A stretch of 32,111 nt of DNA, from NCBI GenBank assembly GCA_025465035.1, contig JAODMH010000208.1:1-32111 (forward strand), read 5' to 3'. The stretch comes from Microbacteriaceae bacterium (GTDB lineage: Bacteria; Actinomycetota; Actinomycetes; Actinomycetales; Microbacteriaceae). Positions 23,808-32,072 of the stretch are shown piece after piece. The notes under the pieces are model-generated. The model worked only from the letters and a program-made list of their open reading frames with translations, made no database searches and was not told the origin of the DNA. How positions within the stretch are numbered: the first letter of the stretch is position 1; the number at the start of each line of letters is the position of its first letter. The position numbers and the translations under genes were made by a program.

Positions 23808-24736
23808 GCCAGTCTCCGCCGCGGTCCGCGAAGGCGCGGAGCCCGTGGTTCCGCCTGGTCTGGATCGTGCCCGCGGCAATCGTCGCGGCCGTGATCGTGG
23901 TCCTGCTCGCGCAGTGGGTGCGCTCGCTGGAGCCGGTGCAGGGGTTCCTGCAGCGATTCCCCGGGAACTCACCGCTGCCAGAGGGCGCGCCGGTCGGCTT
24001 CCCGGCGTGGCTGAACTGGCAGCACTTTCTCAACTCCCTCTTCATCCTGCTGATCATCCGCTCGGGCTGGGAGGTGCGCACGACCAAGCGCCCCGAGGCC
24101 TATTGGGCCCGCAACAACAGGCCGCCGCTCCAGACCAGGAACCAGCCGAAACGCATCAGCCTGCAGCTGTGGCTACACCTCTCGCTCGACATCCTCTGGG
24201 TGCTGAACGGCGTCGTGTTCATCGTGCTGATCTTCGTGACCGGCCAGTGGATGCGCATCGTTCCCACCAGCTGGGATGTCTTTCCGAACGCGGTGTCTGC
24301 AGCGCTCCAATACGCATCGTTCCACTGGCCCACCGAGAGCGGATGGCTCAACTACAACAGCCTGCAGGTTCTCGCCTACTTCGTGACCGTTTTCATCGCG
24401 GCGCCGCTCGCCATCATCACGGGAGTGCGGATGTCGGGGCTGTGGCCGCGCGACGCGACGCGCCTCAACCGCGTCTACCCGATCCAGCTCGCCCGCGCCG
24501 TGCACTTTCCGGTGATGCTCTACTTCGTGCTCTTCGTCATCGTGCATGTCGTGCTCGTGTTCGCGACCGGCGCGCTTCGCAACCTCAACCACATGTATGC
24601 CTCGCAGAACGCGGTGAACTGGGTGGGGTTCGCGTTCTTCGCCGGATCCGTCGTCATCATGGCGGCCGCCTGGATCGCCGCGCGTCCTGCGCTGCTCAGG
24701 CCCCTCGCAGCACTCACAGGAAAGGTGAGCCGATGA
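23804..24736 (+). CDS. Six-helix membrane protein, cytochrome b-type, coupled to ETF
   Basis: A 310-residue integral membrane protein with about six helices (roughly 18-38, 68-88, 118-147, 186-207, 232-256 and 272-293). Histidines inside or at the ends of helices are H74 (NWQHFLN), H125 (LWLHLSL), H234 (AVHFPVM) and H248 (VIVHVVLV). The 14-residue spacing between H234 and H248 matches heme-ligand spacing in cytochromes b, and the whole resembles cytochrome b561 / b6-domain proteins. ATGA overlaps join it to etfA upstream and to the crotonase gene downstream. I infer a role in passing ETF electrons into the quinone pool. Heme binding is a prediction, and a non-heme role is possible. Confidence 0.75.
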   Translation: MSQSPPRSAKARSPWFRLVWIVPAAIVAAVIVVLLAQWVRSLEPVQGFLQRFPGNSPLPEGAPVGFPAWLNWQHFLNSLFILLIIRSGWEVRTTKRPEAYWARNNRPPLQTRNQPKRISLQLWLHLSLDILWVLNGVVFIVLIFVTGQWMRIVPTSWDVFPNAVSAALQYASFHWPTESGWLNYNSLQVLAYFVTVFIAAPLAIITGVRMSGLWPRDATRLNRVYPIQLARAVHFPVMLYFVLFVIVHVVLVFATGALRNLNHMYASQNAVNWVGFAFFAGSVVIMAAAWIAARPALLRPLAALTGKVSR

Positions 24737-25584
24737 CCATTGGCACCGACTTCGAGACCCTGACGGTGGTGCAGGAGGAGCGGATCGCCTGGCTCACCCT
24801 CAACCGTCCCGAGAAGCTCAACGCGCTCAACGACACACTGCTGCGCGAGTTCGGCGAAGCGCTCGACTATCTCGCCGGACTGCGCGAGGTGCGCGTGGTC
24901 GTGCTCCGGGGCGCGGGCCGGGCGTTCTGTGCCGGCTACGACCTGTCGCCGGAAGAGGGCGAGATCGGGCATTCAGAGGAGCGCGGCACGGTCGAGGAGC
25001 GGGATCGGCTTCTCGGCAACATCGAGCTGTTCACCCGCATCTGGCGACATCCGGTTCCGGTGATCGCTGCGATACACGGCTACTGCATCGGTGGAGGGGC
25101 GCAACTGGCCACATTCGCCGACATCACGGTCGTGACCGATAACGCGGTGATCATGGCATCCCCGACCTTGCTCATCGGCGGAGGCTACCTCTCACCCCTC
25201 TGGTCGCACCTCGTCGGGCCCAAGCGCGCGAAGCTCGCCTCGTTCGACGCCGGCCATCGAATCAGCGGTCGAGTCGCGGCCGAGTGGGGCTGGGCCAGCC
25301 AGTCCGTGCCGGCCGACGTGTTCGACGAGCACGTACGTGCGCTCGCGGTCTCGATTGCGCGCACTCCGGCGAACGTGCTGCGGATGAAGAAAGAGGCGAT
25401 CAACCGCGTCACCGAGCTGCAGGGCTTCCTCACCTATGCTCGTACGGGCGCGGAGACGGATGCCCTGCTGCACCACTCCCCGGAGATCAAGGAGGTGCAG
25501 CGCTGGATCAGGGAGATCGGCCTGCGCGGAGCGATCGACCGATTCTCGGCGGAGGGCCTGCCCGACCAGTGGGACCTGCGATGA
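24733..25584 (+). CDS. Crotonase-fold protein lacking the hydratase glutamates
   Basis: A 283-residue enoyl-CoA hydratase/isomerase superfamily protein. The CoA and oxyanion-hole segments are intact: NRPEKLNALN, AFCAGYD (65-70) and HGYCIGGG (115-122). However, the two glutamates that perform hydration are replaced: GGGAQLA has Q124 where GGGCELA is usual, and ASPTLLIGGG has T145 where QPEILLG is usual. It therefore is probably not a normal hydratase. Other crotonase chemistries, such as C-C bond hydrolysis (BadI or 6-oxocamphor hydrolase type), isomerisation or thioester hydrolysis, are more likely. It overlaps its neighbours on both sides by ATGA, within the ETF operon. Confidence 0.87.
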   Translation: MTIGTDFETLTVVQEERIAWLTLNRPEKLNALNDTLLREFGEALDYLAGLREVRVVVLRGAGRAFCAGYDLSPEEGEIGHSEERGTVEERDRLLGNIELFTRIWRHPVPVIAAIHGYCIGGGAQLATFADITVVTDNAVIMASPTLLIGGGYLSPLWSHLVGPKRAKLASFDAGHRISGRVAAEWGWASQSVPADVFDEHVRALAVSIARTPANVLRMKKEAINRVTELQGFLTYARTGAETDALLHHSPEIKEVQRWIREIGLRGAIDRFSAEGLPDQWDLR

Positions 25585-26474
25585 TCCGCGACGAGGTTCC
25601 GGCGTATTGGCAGTTGCCCGAACTCGGCACGCTCGGGGTGCGGCATTCACGACACGTACTGCCGGTCACCGAGGGCACGCTCGCGTTCATCGAACCGACC
25701 GACATCGCCGAGGCGGCAGCGACCGTGACGGGGGTCACCGTGCCGTTGAACCTGGCGATCGACGCGTTCTCGCCGCCGCTCTTCGGTCGGTCGGCCCTCG
25801 AGCACAGTGTGGTCGAGACCTCGCGCAACGACGCCGAGGATCATCTCGACGCGTTCAATCCGCAGGCCTCATCGCAGCTCGACGGGCTCGCCCATGTGCG
25901 CGCCCGTGAGTTCGGCTACTACGACGGATCCCTCGACCTGTCGAGCGCGCGCGTCCGCATCGGCATGCAGCACTGGGCGACGAGGGGCATCGCGGGCCGC
26001 GGTGTGCTGCTCGACCTGCTGGGCGACGATCCGTTCGACGGCAGCGCGATCCGGCCGGATGACCTGCTCGCCGTTGCGGAGCGGCAGGGTGTCCGGTTGC
26101 GTGCGGGCGACATCCTGCTGGTGCGCACCGGGTGGGCACCCGCCCACCTCGCCGGAGGCGGCATACGCGGCACCCTCTCGTGGCGCGGCCTGGCAGCGGG
26201 CGAGGAGATGGCGGAGTTCCTCTGGGACGCGAGGGTATCGATGGTCGGCACAGACAATCCCGCCGTCGAGAACAGTCCCGGAGACCCGGCCGTCGGCTCC
26301 CTGCACCGCAGGCTCCTGCCCGCCCTCGGCCTGCCGATGATGGAACTGCTGGATCTCGAGCGGCTGGCAAAGAACTGTGCGGAGCTCGCACGCTGGGACT
26401 TCCTGTTCGTGGCGGTTCCACTCAATATCTCGGGCGGCGTCAGTTCGACGGCGAACGCGATGGCCGTGTTGTAG
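25581..26474 (+). CDS. Cyclase-family (kynurenine formamidase-like) metal-dependent hydrolase, paralogue 1
   Basis: A 297-residue member of the cyclase family (PF04199), which contains kynurenine formamidase and isatin hydrolase and acts on amides, lactams or ring carbonyls. The metal-site region reads QASSQLDGLAHV (Q95, Q99, D101, H105), in place of the HxGTHxDxxxH of kynurenine formamidase. Other family landmarks are GRGVLLDLLG, LRAGDILLVRTGW, MVGTDNPAVE and WDFLFVAVPLNISGGVSS. Its ATG overlaps the crotonase stop. Homologous to the second cyclase at 30124. A role in hydrolytic ring or C-C cleavage is inference from neighbours. Confidence 0.85.
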   Translation: MIRDEVPAYWQLPELGTLGVRHSRHVLPVTEGTLAFIEPTDIAEAAATVTGVTVPLNLAIDAFSPPLFGRSALEHSVVETSRNDAEDHLDAFNPQASSQLDGLAHVRAREFGYYDGSLDLSSARVRIGMQHWATRGIAGRGVLLDLLGDDPFDGSAIRPDDLLAVAERQGVRLRAGDILLVRTGWAPAHLAGGGIRGTLSWRGLAAGEEMAEFLWDARVSMVGTDNPAVENSPGDPAVGSLHRRLLPALGLPMMELLDLERLAKNCAELARWDFLFVAVPLNISGGVSSTANAMAVL

Positions 26475-26487
26475 AGAGAGGCAAGCA

Positions 26488-27195
26488 GTGGCATCCAAGA
26501 TCTGGGATTCGGCGACGGAGGCGCTGGCCGACGTCGTCTTCGACGGCATGACCGTCGCGGTGGGCGGGTTCGGCCTGAGCGGCATTCCGACCAACCTGAT
26601 CCGCGCGCTCCGGGAGACCGGCGTGACCGGCCTTACGGTGGTGAGCAACAACATGGGCGTCGACGGCAAGGGGCTCGGGCTGCTGCTCGAGAACGGCCAG
26701 GTGAGCAAGGTGCTCGCCTCGTATGTCGGTGAGAACAAGCTCTTCGCCGAGCAGTACCTCAGCGGCGCCCTCGACGTGGAATTCGTTCCGCAGGGCACGC
26801 TCGCCGAGCGCCTGCGCGCCGGCGGCGCTGGCATCCCGGCGTTCTACACGCCGACCGGCGTGGGCACGCCAGCGGCCGAGGGGAAGGACGAGCGCGACTT
26901 CGACGGAACCCGCGCGATCCTCGAGCGCGGCATCATGGCCGATCTCGCGCTGGTGCGGGCACATCAGGCAGACCGCGAGGGCAACCTGCGGTATCGGCTG
27001 ACCGCCCGCAACTTCAACCCGCTGGTCGCGACCGCGGCCAGGATCACGGTCGCCGAGGTAGAGAACCTGGACGACGGATACCTCGACCCGAACGAGATCC
27101 ACACGCCCGGCATCTTCGTGAGCCGGCTGGTGGTCGTGAGGGACGCCGAGAAGGACATCGAGCAGAGGACGGTGAGGCCACGTGTGGACGCGTGA
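26488..27195 (+). CDS. 3-oxoacid CoA-transferase, subunit A
   Basis: Moves CoA from succinyl-CoA or acetyl-CoA to a 3-oxoacid. The 235-residue subunit has the SCOT/PcaI-type signatures [79 protein letters not shown] and [14 protein letters not shown]. The GTG start at 26488 follows GAGAGAGG; the track start at 26377 lies inside the cyclase gene. It overlaps subunit B by 14 bases. Neighbouring PcaF-like thiolase suggests the 3-oxoadipate type, but acetoacetate-type SCOT looks similar, so the substrate is open. Confidence 0.92.
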   Translation: MASKIWDSATEALADVVFDGMTVAVGGFGLSGIPTNLIRALRETGVTGLTVVSNNMGVDGKGLGLLLENGQVSKVLASYVGENKLFAEQYLSGALDVEFVPQGTLAERLRAGGAGIPAFYTPTGVGTPAAEGKDERDFDGTRAILERGIMADLALVRAHQADREGNLRYRLTARNFNPLVATAARITVAEVENLDDGYLDPNEIHTPGIFVSRLVVVRDAEKDIEQRTVRPRVDA

Positions 27196-27826
27196 CGAGA
27201 TGGCGGCGATCGCGGCACGCGAGCTGCGCGATGGCGACTATGTGAACCTGGGGATAGGCATCCCCACGCTGGTGGCGAACCACCTGCCGGAGGGCGTGCG
27301 CGTGATCCTGCAGAGCGAGAACGGCATTCTCGGGATGGGTCCGTTCCCATTCGAGGGCGACGAAGACGCCGACTTGATCAACGCGGGAAAGCAGACCGTC
27401 ACCCTGCTGCCGGGGGCCTCGATCTTCGACTCGGCTGCCTCATTCGGAATGATCCGCGGTGGTCACGTCGCGGCGGCGGTGCTCGGCGCCCTGCAGGTCT
27501 CGCAGTTCGGCGACCTCGCGAACTGGACCATCCCGGGCAAGCTCGTCAAGGGCATGGGCGGCGCCATGGATCTGGTTGCGGGAACGCCGCACGTGATCGT
27601 GGTGACGGAGCACGTGTCGAAAGACGGCACCCCCAAGATCGTCGAGCAGTGCGACCTGCCGCTGACGGGGGTGCGCTGCGTCGATCGCATCATCAGCGAC
27701 CGCGCTGTGTTCGACGTCTCCGAGCACGGCCTGGTGCTCAGGGCCCTGAGTCCGGGGGAGACTGTCGAGTCGCTGAGGCAGCTCACGGGCGCGCCGTTCG
27801 CCGTCGAGCTGGAAGCAGTGGCGTGA
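27182..27826 (+). CDS. 3-oxoacid CoA-transferase, subunit B
   Basis: The 214-residue catalytic subunit. [10 protein letters not shown] contains the glutamate (E46) that forms the covalent CoA thioester in this family. Also present are [17 protein letters not shown] at the N terminus, [27 protein letters not shown], and [23 protein letters not shown]. The GTG start (gtg tgg acg) overlaps subunit A by 14 bases, and its stop overlaps the GTG of the next thiolase (GTGA at 27823-27826), so the three are made together. Substrate as for subunit A. Confidence 0.93.
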   Translation: MWTRDEMAAIAARELRDGDYVNLGIGIPTLVANHLPEGVRVILQSENGILGMGPFPFEGDEDADLINAGKQTVTLLPGASIFDSAASFGMIRGGHVAAAVLGALQVSQFGDLANWTIPGKLVKGMGGAMDLVAGTPHVIVVTEHVSKDGTPKIVEQCDLPLTGVRCVDRIISDRAVFDVSEHGLVLRALSPGETVESLRQLTGAPFAVELEAVA

Positions 27827-28995
27827 GCGCGATCATCGCCGGCTACGCCCGGACCCCGTTCACTCGGTTCACCGGGAGCCTCTCTGCGATCTCGGCCGTG
27901 GAGCTCGGCGCCCACGCGATCAGGTCGGCGCTGCTGCGGGCCGGCGTGCCGGTGGCGGATGTCGACCGCGTCTATGTGGGCCAGGTGCTGCAGGCGGGCT
28001 CGGGCCAGAACCCGGCGCGCCAGTCCGCCGTGGCGGCGGGAATCCCGTTCGCCGTTGCGGCCATGACGCTGAATGCGGTGTGCCTCTCCGGCATGGAGGC
28101 CGTGAGTGCTGCGGCAGCGCTGATCGACAGCGGACGCGCCGACGTGGTCATCGCGGCGGGCCAGGAGTCGATGTCGCGCGCACCGCACGCGTTCACCGGC
28201 CGTGTGGGCACGCGCTACGGGTCGATCGAGATGATCGACACGCTCGAGTTCGACGGCCTGACCGACGCATTCGAACGCCGTTCGATGGGCGCGTCGACCG
28301 AAGACGGCAATACCGATTTCGCGATCTCGCGAGAGGTTCAGGATGCATGGGCCGCCGAGTCGCACTCCCGATCGGTCGCGGGCGCGGGCTTCCGCGAGGG
28401 CGAGATCGAACCGTTCGTGATCGAATCCCGCAAGGGGCGCACCGTGGTCGACGCCGATGACGGCGTGCGCGCGGAGACGACCTCCGAGACATTGGCCTCC
28501 CTGCGCCCGGCGTTCTCCGCCACGGGCACGATCACCGCGGGCAACTCGTCGCAGATCACCGACGGCGCAGCCGCGCTCGTCCTCGTCTCGGAGCGCTATG
28601 CGAAGGCGAACGGGATCACCGGCATCGCGACTGTCGAGGCGAGCGCGTTCGTCGCTGGCCCCGACGTGCGCCTGCATGCCCAGCCTGCGAACGCCATCGC
28701 GGCGGCGATAGCCGGGCTCGACATCACCGCCGCAGATCTCGCGGCGGTCGAGATCAACGAGGCTTTCGCGAGCGTCGTGGTGCACTCCATCGAGGCGCTC
28801 GGGGTGGATGCCACGATCGTGAACCGCCACGGTGGCGCCATCGCCCTCGGGCATCCGATCGGGGCATCCGGCGCGCGAATCGTTGGCACCCTCGCTCGGG
28901 ACCTCGCCGATCGCGGCGGCTCGTGGGGTGCAGCGGGCATCTGCGGCGGCGGCGGACAGGGCTCGGCCGTCGTGCTGCGCTCGATCAGAGGCTGA
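27823..28995 (+). CDS. Thiolase (acetyl-CoA acetyltransferase), second paralogue
   Basis: A 390-residue thiolase: [11 protein letters not shown] with nucleophile C87, HPIGASGAR with H344, and [14 protein letters not shown] with C374. It begins [23 protein letters not shown] and contains [26 protein letters not shown], closer to acetyl-CoA acetyltransferase (AtoB/PhaA) types than to the PcaF-like first thiolase. Coupling to the CoA-transferase (GTGA overlap) makes a transferase-thiolase unit that activates and cleaves a 3-oxoacid. Having two different thiolases suggests two chain-shortening steps on different acyl-CoAs. Confidence 0.93.
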   Translation: MSAIIAGYARTPFTRFTGSLSAISAVELGAHAIRSALLRAGVPVADVDRVYVGQVLQAGSGQNPARQSAVAAGIPFAVAAMTLNAVCLSGMEAVSAAAALIDSGRADVVIAAGQESMSRAPHAFTGRVGTRYGSIEMIDTLEFDGLTDAFERRSMGASTEDGNTDFAISREVQDAWAAESHSRSVAGAGFREGEIEPFVIESRKGRTVVDADDGVRAETTSETLASLRPAFSATGTITAGNSSQITDGAAALVLVSERYAKANGITGIATVEASAFVAGPDVRLHAQPANAIAAAIAGLDITAADLAAVEINEAFASVVVHSIEALGVDATIVNRHGGAIALGHPIGASGARIVGTLARDLADRGGSWGAAGICGGGGQGSAVVLRSIRG

Positions 28996-28997
28996 CC

Positions 28998-30059
28998 GTG
29001 GTCGCGACATCCGCCATCGTTTCGTCCCCGGAGCTGTTCGCAGCCTGGCAGGCGCACACCCCGCCCGTCGTGCAACAGGTGCGGACGGGCATCTGGAGCG
29101 TGCCGGTGCCCGTGCCGGACAACCCGATCCGCTACACGCTGTGCTACCTGATCATGGACGGCGATGGGGTGGTTGTCGTCGATCCCGGATGGGAGAGCGA
29201 CGAGGGCGAGTCGGCCCTGCTCGACGGCATGGTGCTGGCCGGCGTGTACCCGGGCGACGTGCGGGGGATCGTGGCCACACACGTGCACCCCGACCACCAC
29301 GGGCTCAGCCGACGTTTCGTCGCAGCGGCGCCCGACGCGTGGATCGCGATGAGCCCCGCCGAGTCGGGCGCCCTCGAGCAACTGCGGCAGACGCCGGCAG
29401 AACGGCTCGCCTCGGAGCGGGCGTGGTGGGCGGCGGCCGGCAGCGACGCCACCGACCCGTCGATCGACCCCACGGCGGCAGTCAACGAACGCGCGCACGT
29501 GTTCGAGCGGATGCCGGCTGCGACCCTGCTGCTCGCAGACGGAGACCTGCTGCCGCTGGCCTCGCGACGAATGCGGGTGATCGCCACGCCGGGGCACACG
29601 CCCGGCCACATCTGCCTGCTCGACGTCGATGACGATGTCATCATCACCGGCGACCACCTGCTTCCCCGGATCAGCCCGAACGTCGGGCTGCAGCACACAT
29701 CATCCGGGTCGCCGCTGCGGGACTACCTCCACTCGCTCGACCTGCTGACCGCATACGACCATGAGGCATTGCCGGGGCACCAGTGGCACTTCCGGAGCGT
29801 CCCTGCACGTGCCCGGGAACTCATCGACCACCATCGGGTGCGACTCGACGAGGTGTTCGCCGCCATGGGCGACGCCGCGCTCACGGCCGCCGCGCTGGCC
29901 CCGCGACTCTCGTGGGCGCACGGATGGCACGAACTCGGCCCCTTCCAGCGGCGGGCCGCCGTCGCCGAGACCATCAGTCATCTGGTCTACCTGGTCGAAG
30001 ATGGCGCACTGGTCGCCAAAGGGGAGACACCCGTCGTCTATTCGCTGCCTGCGGTCTAG
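28998..30059 (+). CDS. MBL-fold metallo-hydrolase
   Basis: A 353-residue metallo-beta-lactamase-fold enzyme. The dinuclear zinc motif is THVHPDHHG (H95, H97, D99, H100), followed by TPGHTPGHICLLD and ITGDHLLP as further ligand positions, and LPGHQWHF toward the C terminus. The C-terminal 90 residues are helical (ARELIDHHRVRLDEVFAAM), as in hydrolases that act on large substrates or CoA thioesters. The GTG at 28998 follows AGAGG and lies 2 bases after the thiolase stop; the track start at 28923 lies inside that gene. Last gene of the long operon. A thioesterase or lactonase role is plausible but unproven. Confidence 0.88.
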   Translation: MVATSAIVSSPELFAAWQAHTPPVVQQVRTGIWSVPVPVPDNPIRYTLCYLIMDGDGVVVVDPGWESDEGESALLDGMVLAGVYPGDVRGIVATHVHPDHHGLSRRFVAAAPDAWIAMSPAESGALEQLRQTPAERLASERAWWAAAGSDATDPSIDPTAAVNERAHVFERMPAATLLLADGDLLPLASRRMRVIATPGHTPGHICLLDVDDDVIITGDHLLPRISPNVGLQHTSSGSPLRDYLHSLDLLTAYDHEALPGHQWHFRSVPARARELIDHHRVRLDEVFAAMGDAALTAAALAPRLSWAHGWHELGPFQRRAAVAETISHLVYLVEDGALVAKGETPVVYSLPAV

Positions 30060-30063
30060 AGCA

Positions 30064-30081
30064 ACCAACCGATTGGCTGGT
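30064..30081. promoter_or_regulatory. Cluster operator, copy D, with promoter for cyclase 2
   Basis: ACCAACCGATTGGCTGGT, 4 bases after the stop of the MBL gene and 42 bases before the ATG at 30124. TGGTAAGGT, an extended -10 (30078-30086), begins inside its right end, as in copy B. Confidence 0.8.
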
Positions 30082-30123
30082 AAGGTTGCCTCGATCCGAC
30101 CGACGAAGAGAGGACGACGTCCG

Positions 30124-31035
30124 ATGGTGATCTCGCACACCGACCTGTCCAACTGGGGAAGGTGGGGCGCCGCTGACGAGCGTGGCACCCTGAACCTACT
30201 CACCGCGGCGGGGCTGGTGGAGGCAGCCAGGCTGATCCGGGAGGGCAAGGTGTTCGAGCTGAGCATCCCTGTCAGCAACGACGGCCCGAATTTCGGTGGC
30301 CTTCGCAGCAACCCGGTGCACACGATGACCCAGCTGCCGGGGGAGGTGTGGGATCCGGCCCTGCTCGAGACCGCAGACGACCTGATCGTCATGTCGCTGC
30401 AGGCCGAGACGCAGTGGGACAGCCTCGCCCATGTGGGCTACGGCGGCTACCTCTACAACAACGTGCCGAGCTCCACCGTGACGGCGCGATTCGGCGCAGA
30501 GCGCAACGGGATCGACAAGCAGCTGCCGGGTCCGCTCGGCCGCGGCGTGCTGATCGACATCGCGCGCTCGCGCGGGGTCGAATGGCTCGAGCCGACGGAT
30601 CCCGCGATCACCCCCGAGGACCTCGACCGGGTCGCAGCCGAGCAGGGCGTGGAGGTGCGTTCGGGCGACATCGTTCTGGTGCGCACCGGATGGCGGCGCA
30701 AGGCGATCGTCGAGGGCTGGTCGCACGAGTGGATCGAGACCAACCCCGGTCTCACCCAAGAGTGCGCTCACTGGCTCTCCGCGCACGAGGTCGTCGCGAT
30801 CTGCTCGGACAACCACTCGATCGAGCAGGTGCCAATGGCTGACCCGGCGACGGTGTACCCGTTGCACGGGATTCTCATCCGCGACCTGGGCATGATGCTC
30901 GGCGAGATGTTCGACCTCGAAGAGCTGGCGGCGGACTGTGCCGCAGACGGGCGCTGGGAATTCTTCTTCGTCGCACCGCCGCTGAAGGTGGCGAACGGCG
31001 TGGGCTCCCCTGTGACCCCGCTGGCGATCAAGTAG
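30124..31035 (+). CDS. Cyclase-family metal-dependent hydrolase, paralogue 2
   Basis: A 303-residue cyclase-family (PF04199) protein. Its metal-site segment is QAETQWDSLAHVGYGGYLYNN (Q93, Q97, D99, H103), the glutamine-bearing variant also seen in paralogue 1. Further landmarks are LGRGVLIDIARSRG, VRSGDIVLVRTGW, VAICSDNHSIEQVP, YPLHGILIRDLGMMLGEMFDLEELAADCA and FFFVAPPLKVANGVGSPVTP. Unlike paralogue 1 it has its own operator and promoter, and an AGAGAGG ribosome site. It ends 12 bases from the stop of the opposing SnoaL-like gene. The track start at 29761 is a shadow of the MBL gene. Confidence 0.87.
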   Translation: MVISHTDLSNWGRWGAADERGTLNLLTAAGLVEAARLIREGKVFELSIPVSNDGPNFGGLRSNPVHTMTQLPGEVWDPALLETADDLIVMSLQAETQWDSLAHVGYGGYLYNNVPSSTVTARFGAERNGIDKQLPGPLGRGVLIDIARSRGVEWLEPTDPAITPEDLDRVAAEQGVEVRSGDIVLVRTGWRRKAIVEGWSHEWIETNPGLTQECAHWLSAHEVVAICSDNHSIEQVPMADPATVYPLHGILIRDLGMMLGEMFDLEELAADCAADGRWEFFFVAPPLKVANGVGSPVTPLAIK

Positions 31036-31047
31036 CCGCGGGGAGCG

Positions 31048-31545
31048 TCAGAACGGCAGGTCGTACCCCGCGAGCAGCGAGGCGATGCGCCAGATCCCGT
31101 CGCGTTCCCGGATCATCCGCACCTCATAGAACCCGCAGGTCACCGGCACTATCGCCACATCGGTCGCTGAGACGAGCAGGTGATAGGTGTAGATCGTCGC
31201 GGCGTCCGGCACCTGTTCGGTGACCATCGGATTCATGATCATGTGCCGCCGCTGGTCGAGCTGGTCGCCCCAAAAGCTCGACATGTACTCGACGATGGCA
31301 TCCCTGCCGACTAAGGGCCCGATGATCGTCTCGTTGCGGATGTTGGCCTGCCAGGAGGCATCAGTGGTGAAGCAGTCGGCCAGGAGCTCGTGCCTGCGTT
31401 CGTCGAACGCCCACGCGTATCGCGCCATGCGATCTGCGATCGCCGATCGCGACCGCACCGCCTCGTCGGTCGCCGCCGTGTTCGGGCGCAGGTGGAGCAC
31501 TCCCGAGCGGCGGGCCCACGCCGGCCCGGTCACGATGTCAGTCAC
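31048..31545 (-). CDS. SnoaL/NTF2-like protein, paralogue 1
   Basis: A 165-residue protein with the alpha+beta cone fold of the NTF2/SnoaL/ketosteroid isomerase group. Family pattern: helix ADRMARYAWAFDERRHELLADCFTTDASWQ, then GRDAIVEYMSSFWGDQLDQRRHMIMNPMV, TIYTYHLLVSATD, and the closing CGFYEVRMIRERDGIWRIASLLAGYDL. Members include isomerases, polyketide cyclases, dehydratases and small subunits of ring dioxygenases. The GTG start follows AAAGGGA by seven bases. Tandem with a clear paralogue 47 bases upstream. Probably cotranscribed from the right. The reaction is unknown. Confidence 0.83.
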   Translation of the reverse strand: MTDIVTGPAWARRSGVLHLRPNTAATDEAVRSRSAIADRMARYAWAFDERRHELLADCFTTDASWQANIRNETIIGPLVGRDAIVEYMSSFWGDQLDQRRHMIMNPMVTEQVPDAATIYTYHLLVSATDVAIVPVTCGFYEVRMIRERDGIWRIASLLAGYDLPF

Positions 31546-31592
31546 AGCACGGTCCCTTTCTCAGAACGAATCACTTCTCAGGACGCAACTCT

Positions 31593-32072
31593 TCAGAACG
31601 CAACGTCGCCGCCCTCGAACAGGTCGTCGATGAGCCAGCTGCCGTCCCTTAGCACCAGGCGCATCCGGTAAAATGAGGTCAGCGCGATGCTGAGCTCGCG
31701 GTGCACCGACCCGAGCAAAAGAGAGCAGACGACGGTGGCGCTCGTGGGCGCCAGATCGTCGATCTGCGTGCTCATGACGAAGTGTCGTCGCTGGTCGTTC
31801 TGCCGGTCCCAGTACGCGGTCAGCCACGCCACGATCTCGTCACGGCCACGCGTCGGAGGCACCGGTTCGACGCCCGCGAGATCGCCGTGCCACACCGCAG
31901 TCTCGGTGAAACAGTCCGACAGCAGATCTCGCCGGCGCTCATCGAAGGCCCAGGCGTACATGTGCACGCGCTCCGCGATCAGGGCGCGCGCGACATCCGA
32001 CCGCTCGTCGTCTGGCACGGCGCGCTCGAGGGGGAGCGCGCCGATCGCGGATCCCCAGGCCGGAGCAGGCAT
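31593..32072 (-). CDS. SnoaL/NTF2-like protein, paralogue 2
   Basis: A 159-residue paralogue of the preceding gene, with the same order of segments: RVHMYAWAFDERRRDLLSDCFTETAVWH, TRGRDEIVAWLTAYWDRQNDQRRHFVMSTQI, and LTSFYRMRLVLRDGSWLIDDLFEGGD. I chose the ATG at 32072 (MPAPAWGSA), whose first residues align with TGPAWARRS of paralogue 1. Its ATG also overlaps the stop of an upstream partial gene (TGATG), a sign of coupling. The track's GTG at 32090 would add six residues. The two paralogues may form a heteromer, which is inference. Confidence 0.8.
   Translation of the reverse strand: MPAPAWGSAIGALPLERAVPDDERSDVARALIAERVHMYAWAFDERRRDLLSDCFTETAVWHGDLAGVEPVPPTRGRDEIVAWLTAYWDRQNDQRRHFVMSTQIDDLAPTSATVVCSLLLGSVHRELSIALTSFYRMRLVLRDGSWLIDDLFEGGDVAF

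Noticed and set aside
26488-27826. IpdAB-type ring-opening hydrolase of steroid degradation
   Set aside because: Both subunits carry the canonical 3-oxoacid CoA-transferase signatures, including the SENG catalytic glutamate, so ordinary CoA transfer is the simpler reading.
18676-30059. Polyhydroxyalkanoate or phenylacetate (paa) operon
   Set aside because: There is no synthase, phasin, ring-epoxidase (paaABCE) or paaZ; only the thiolase and the hydratase/dehydrogenase resemble paa parts.
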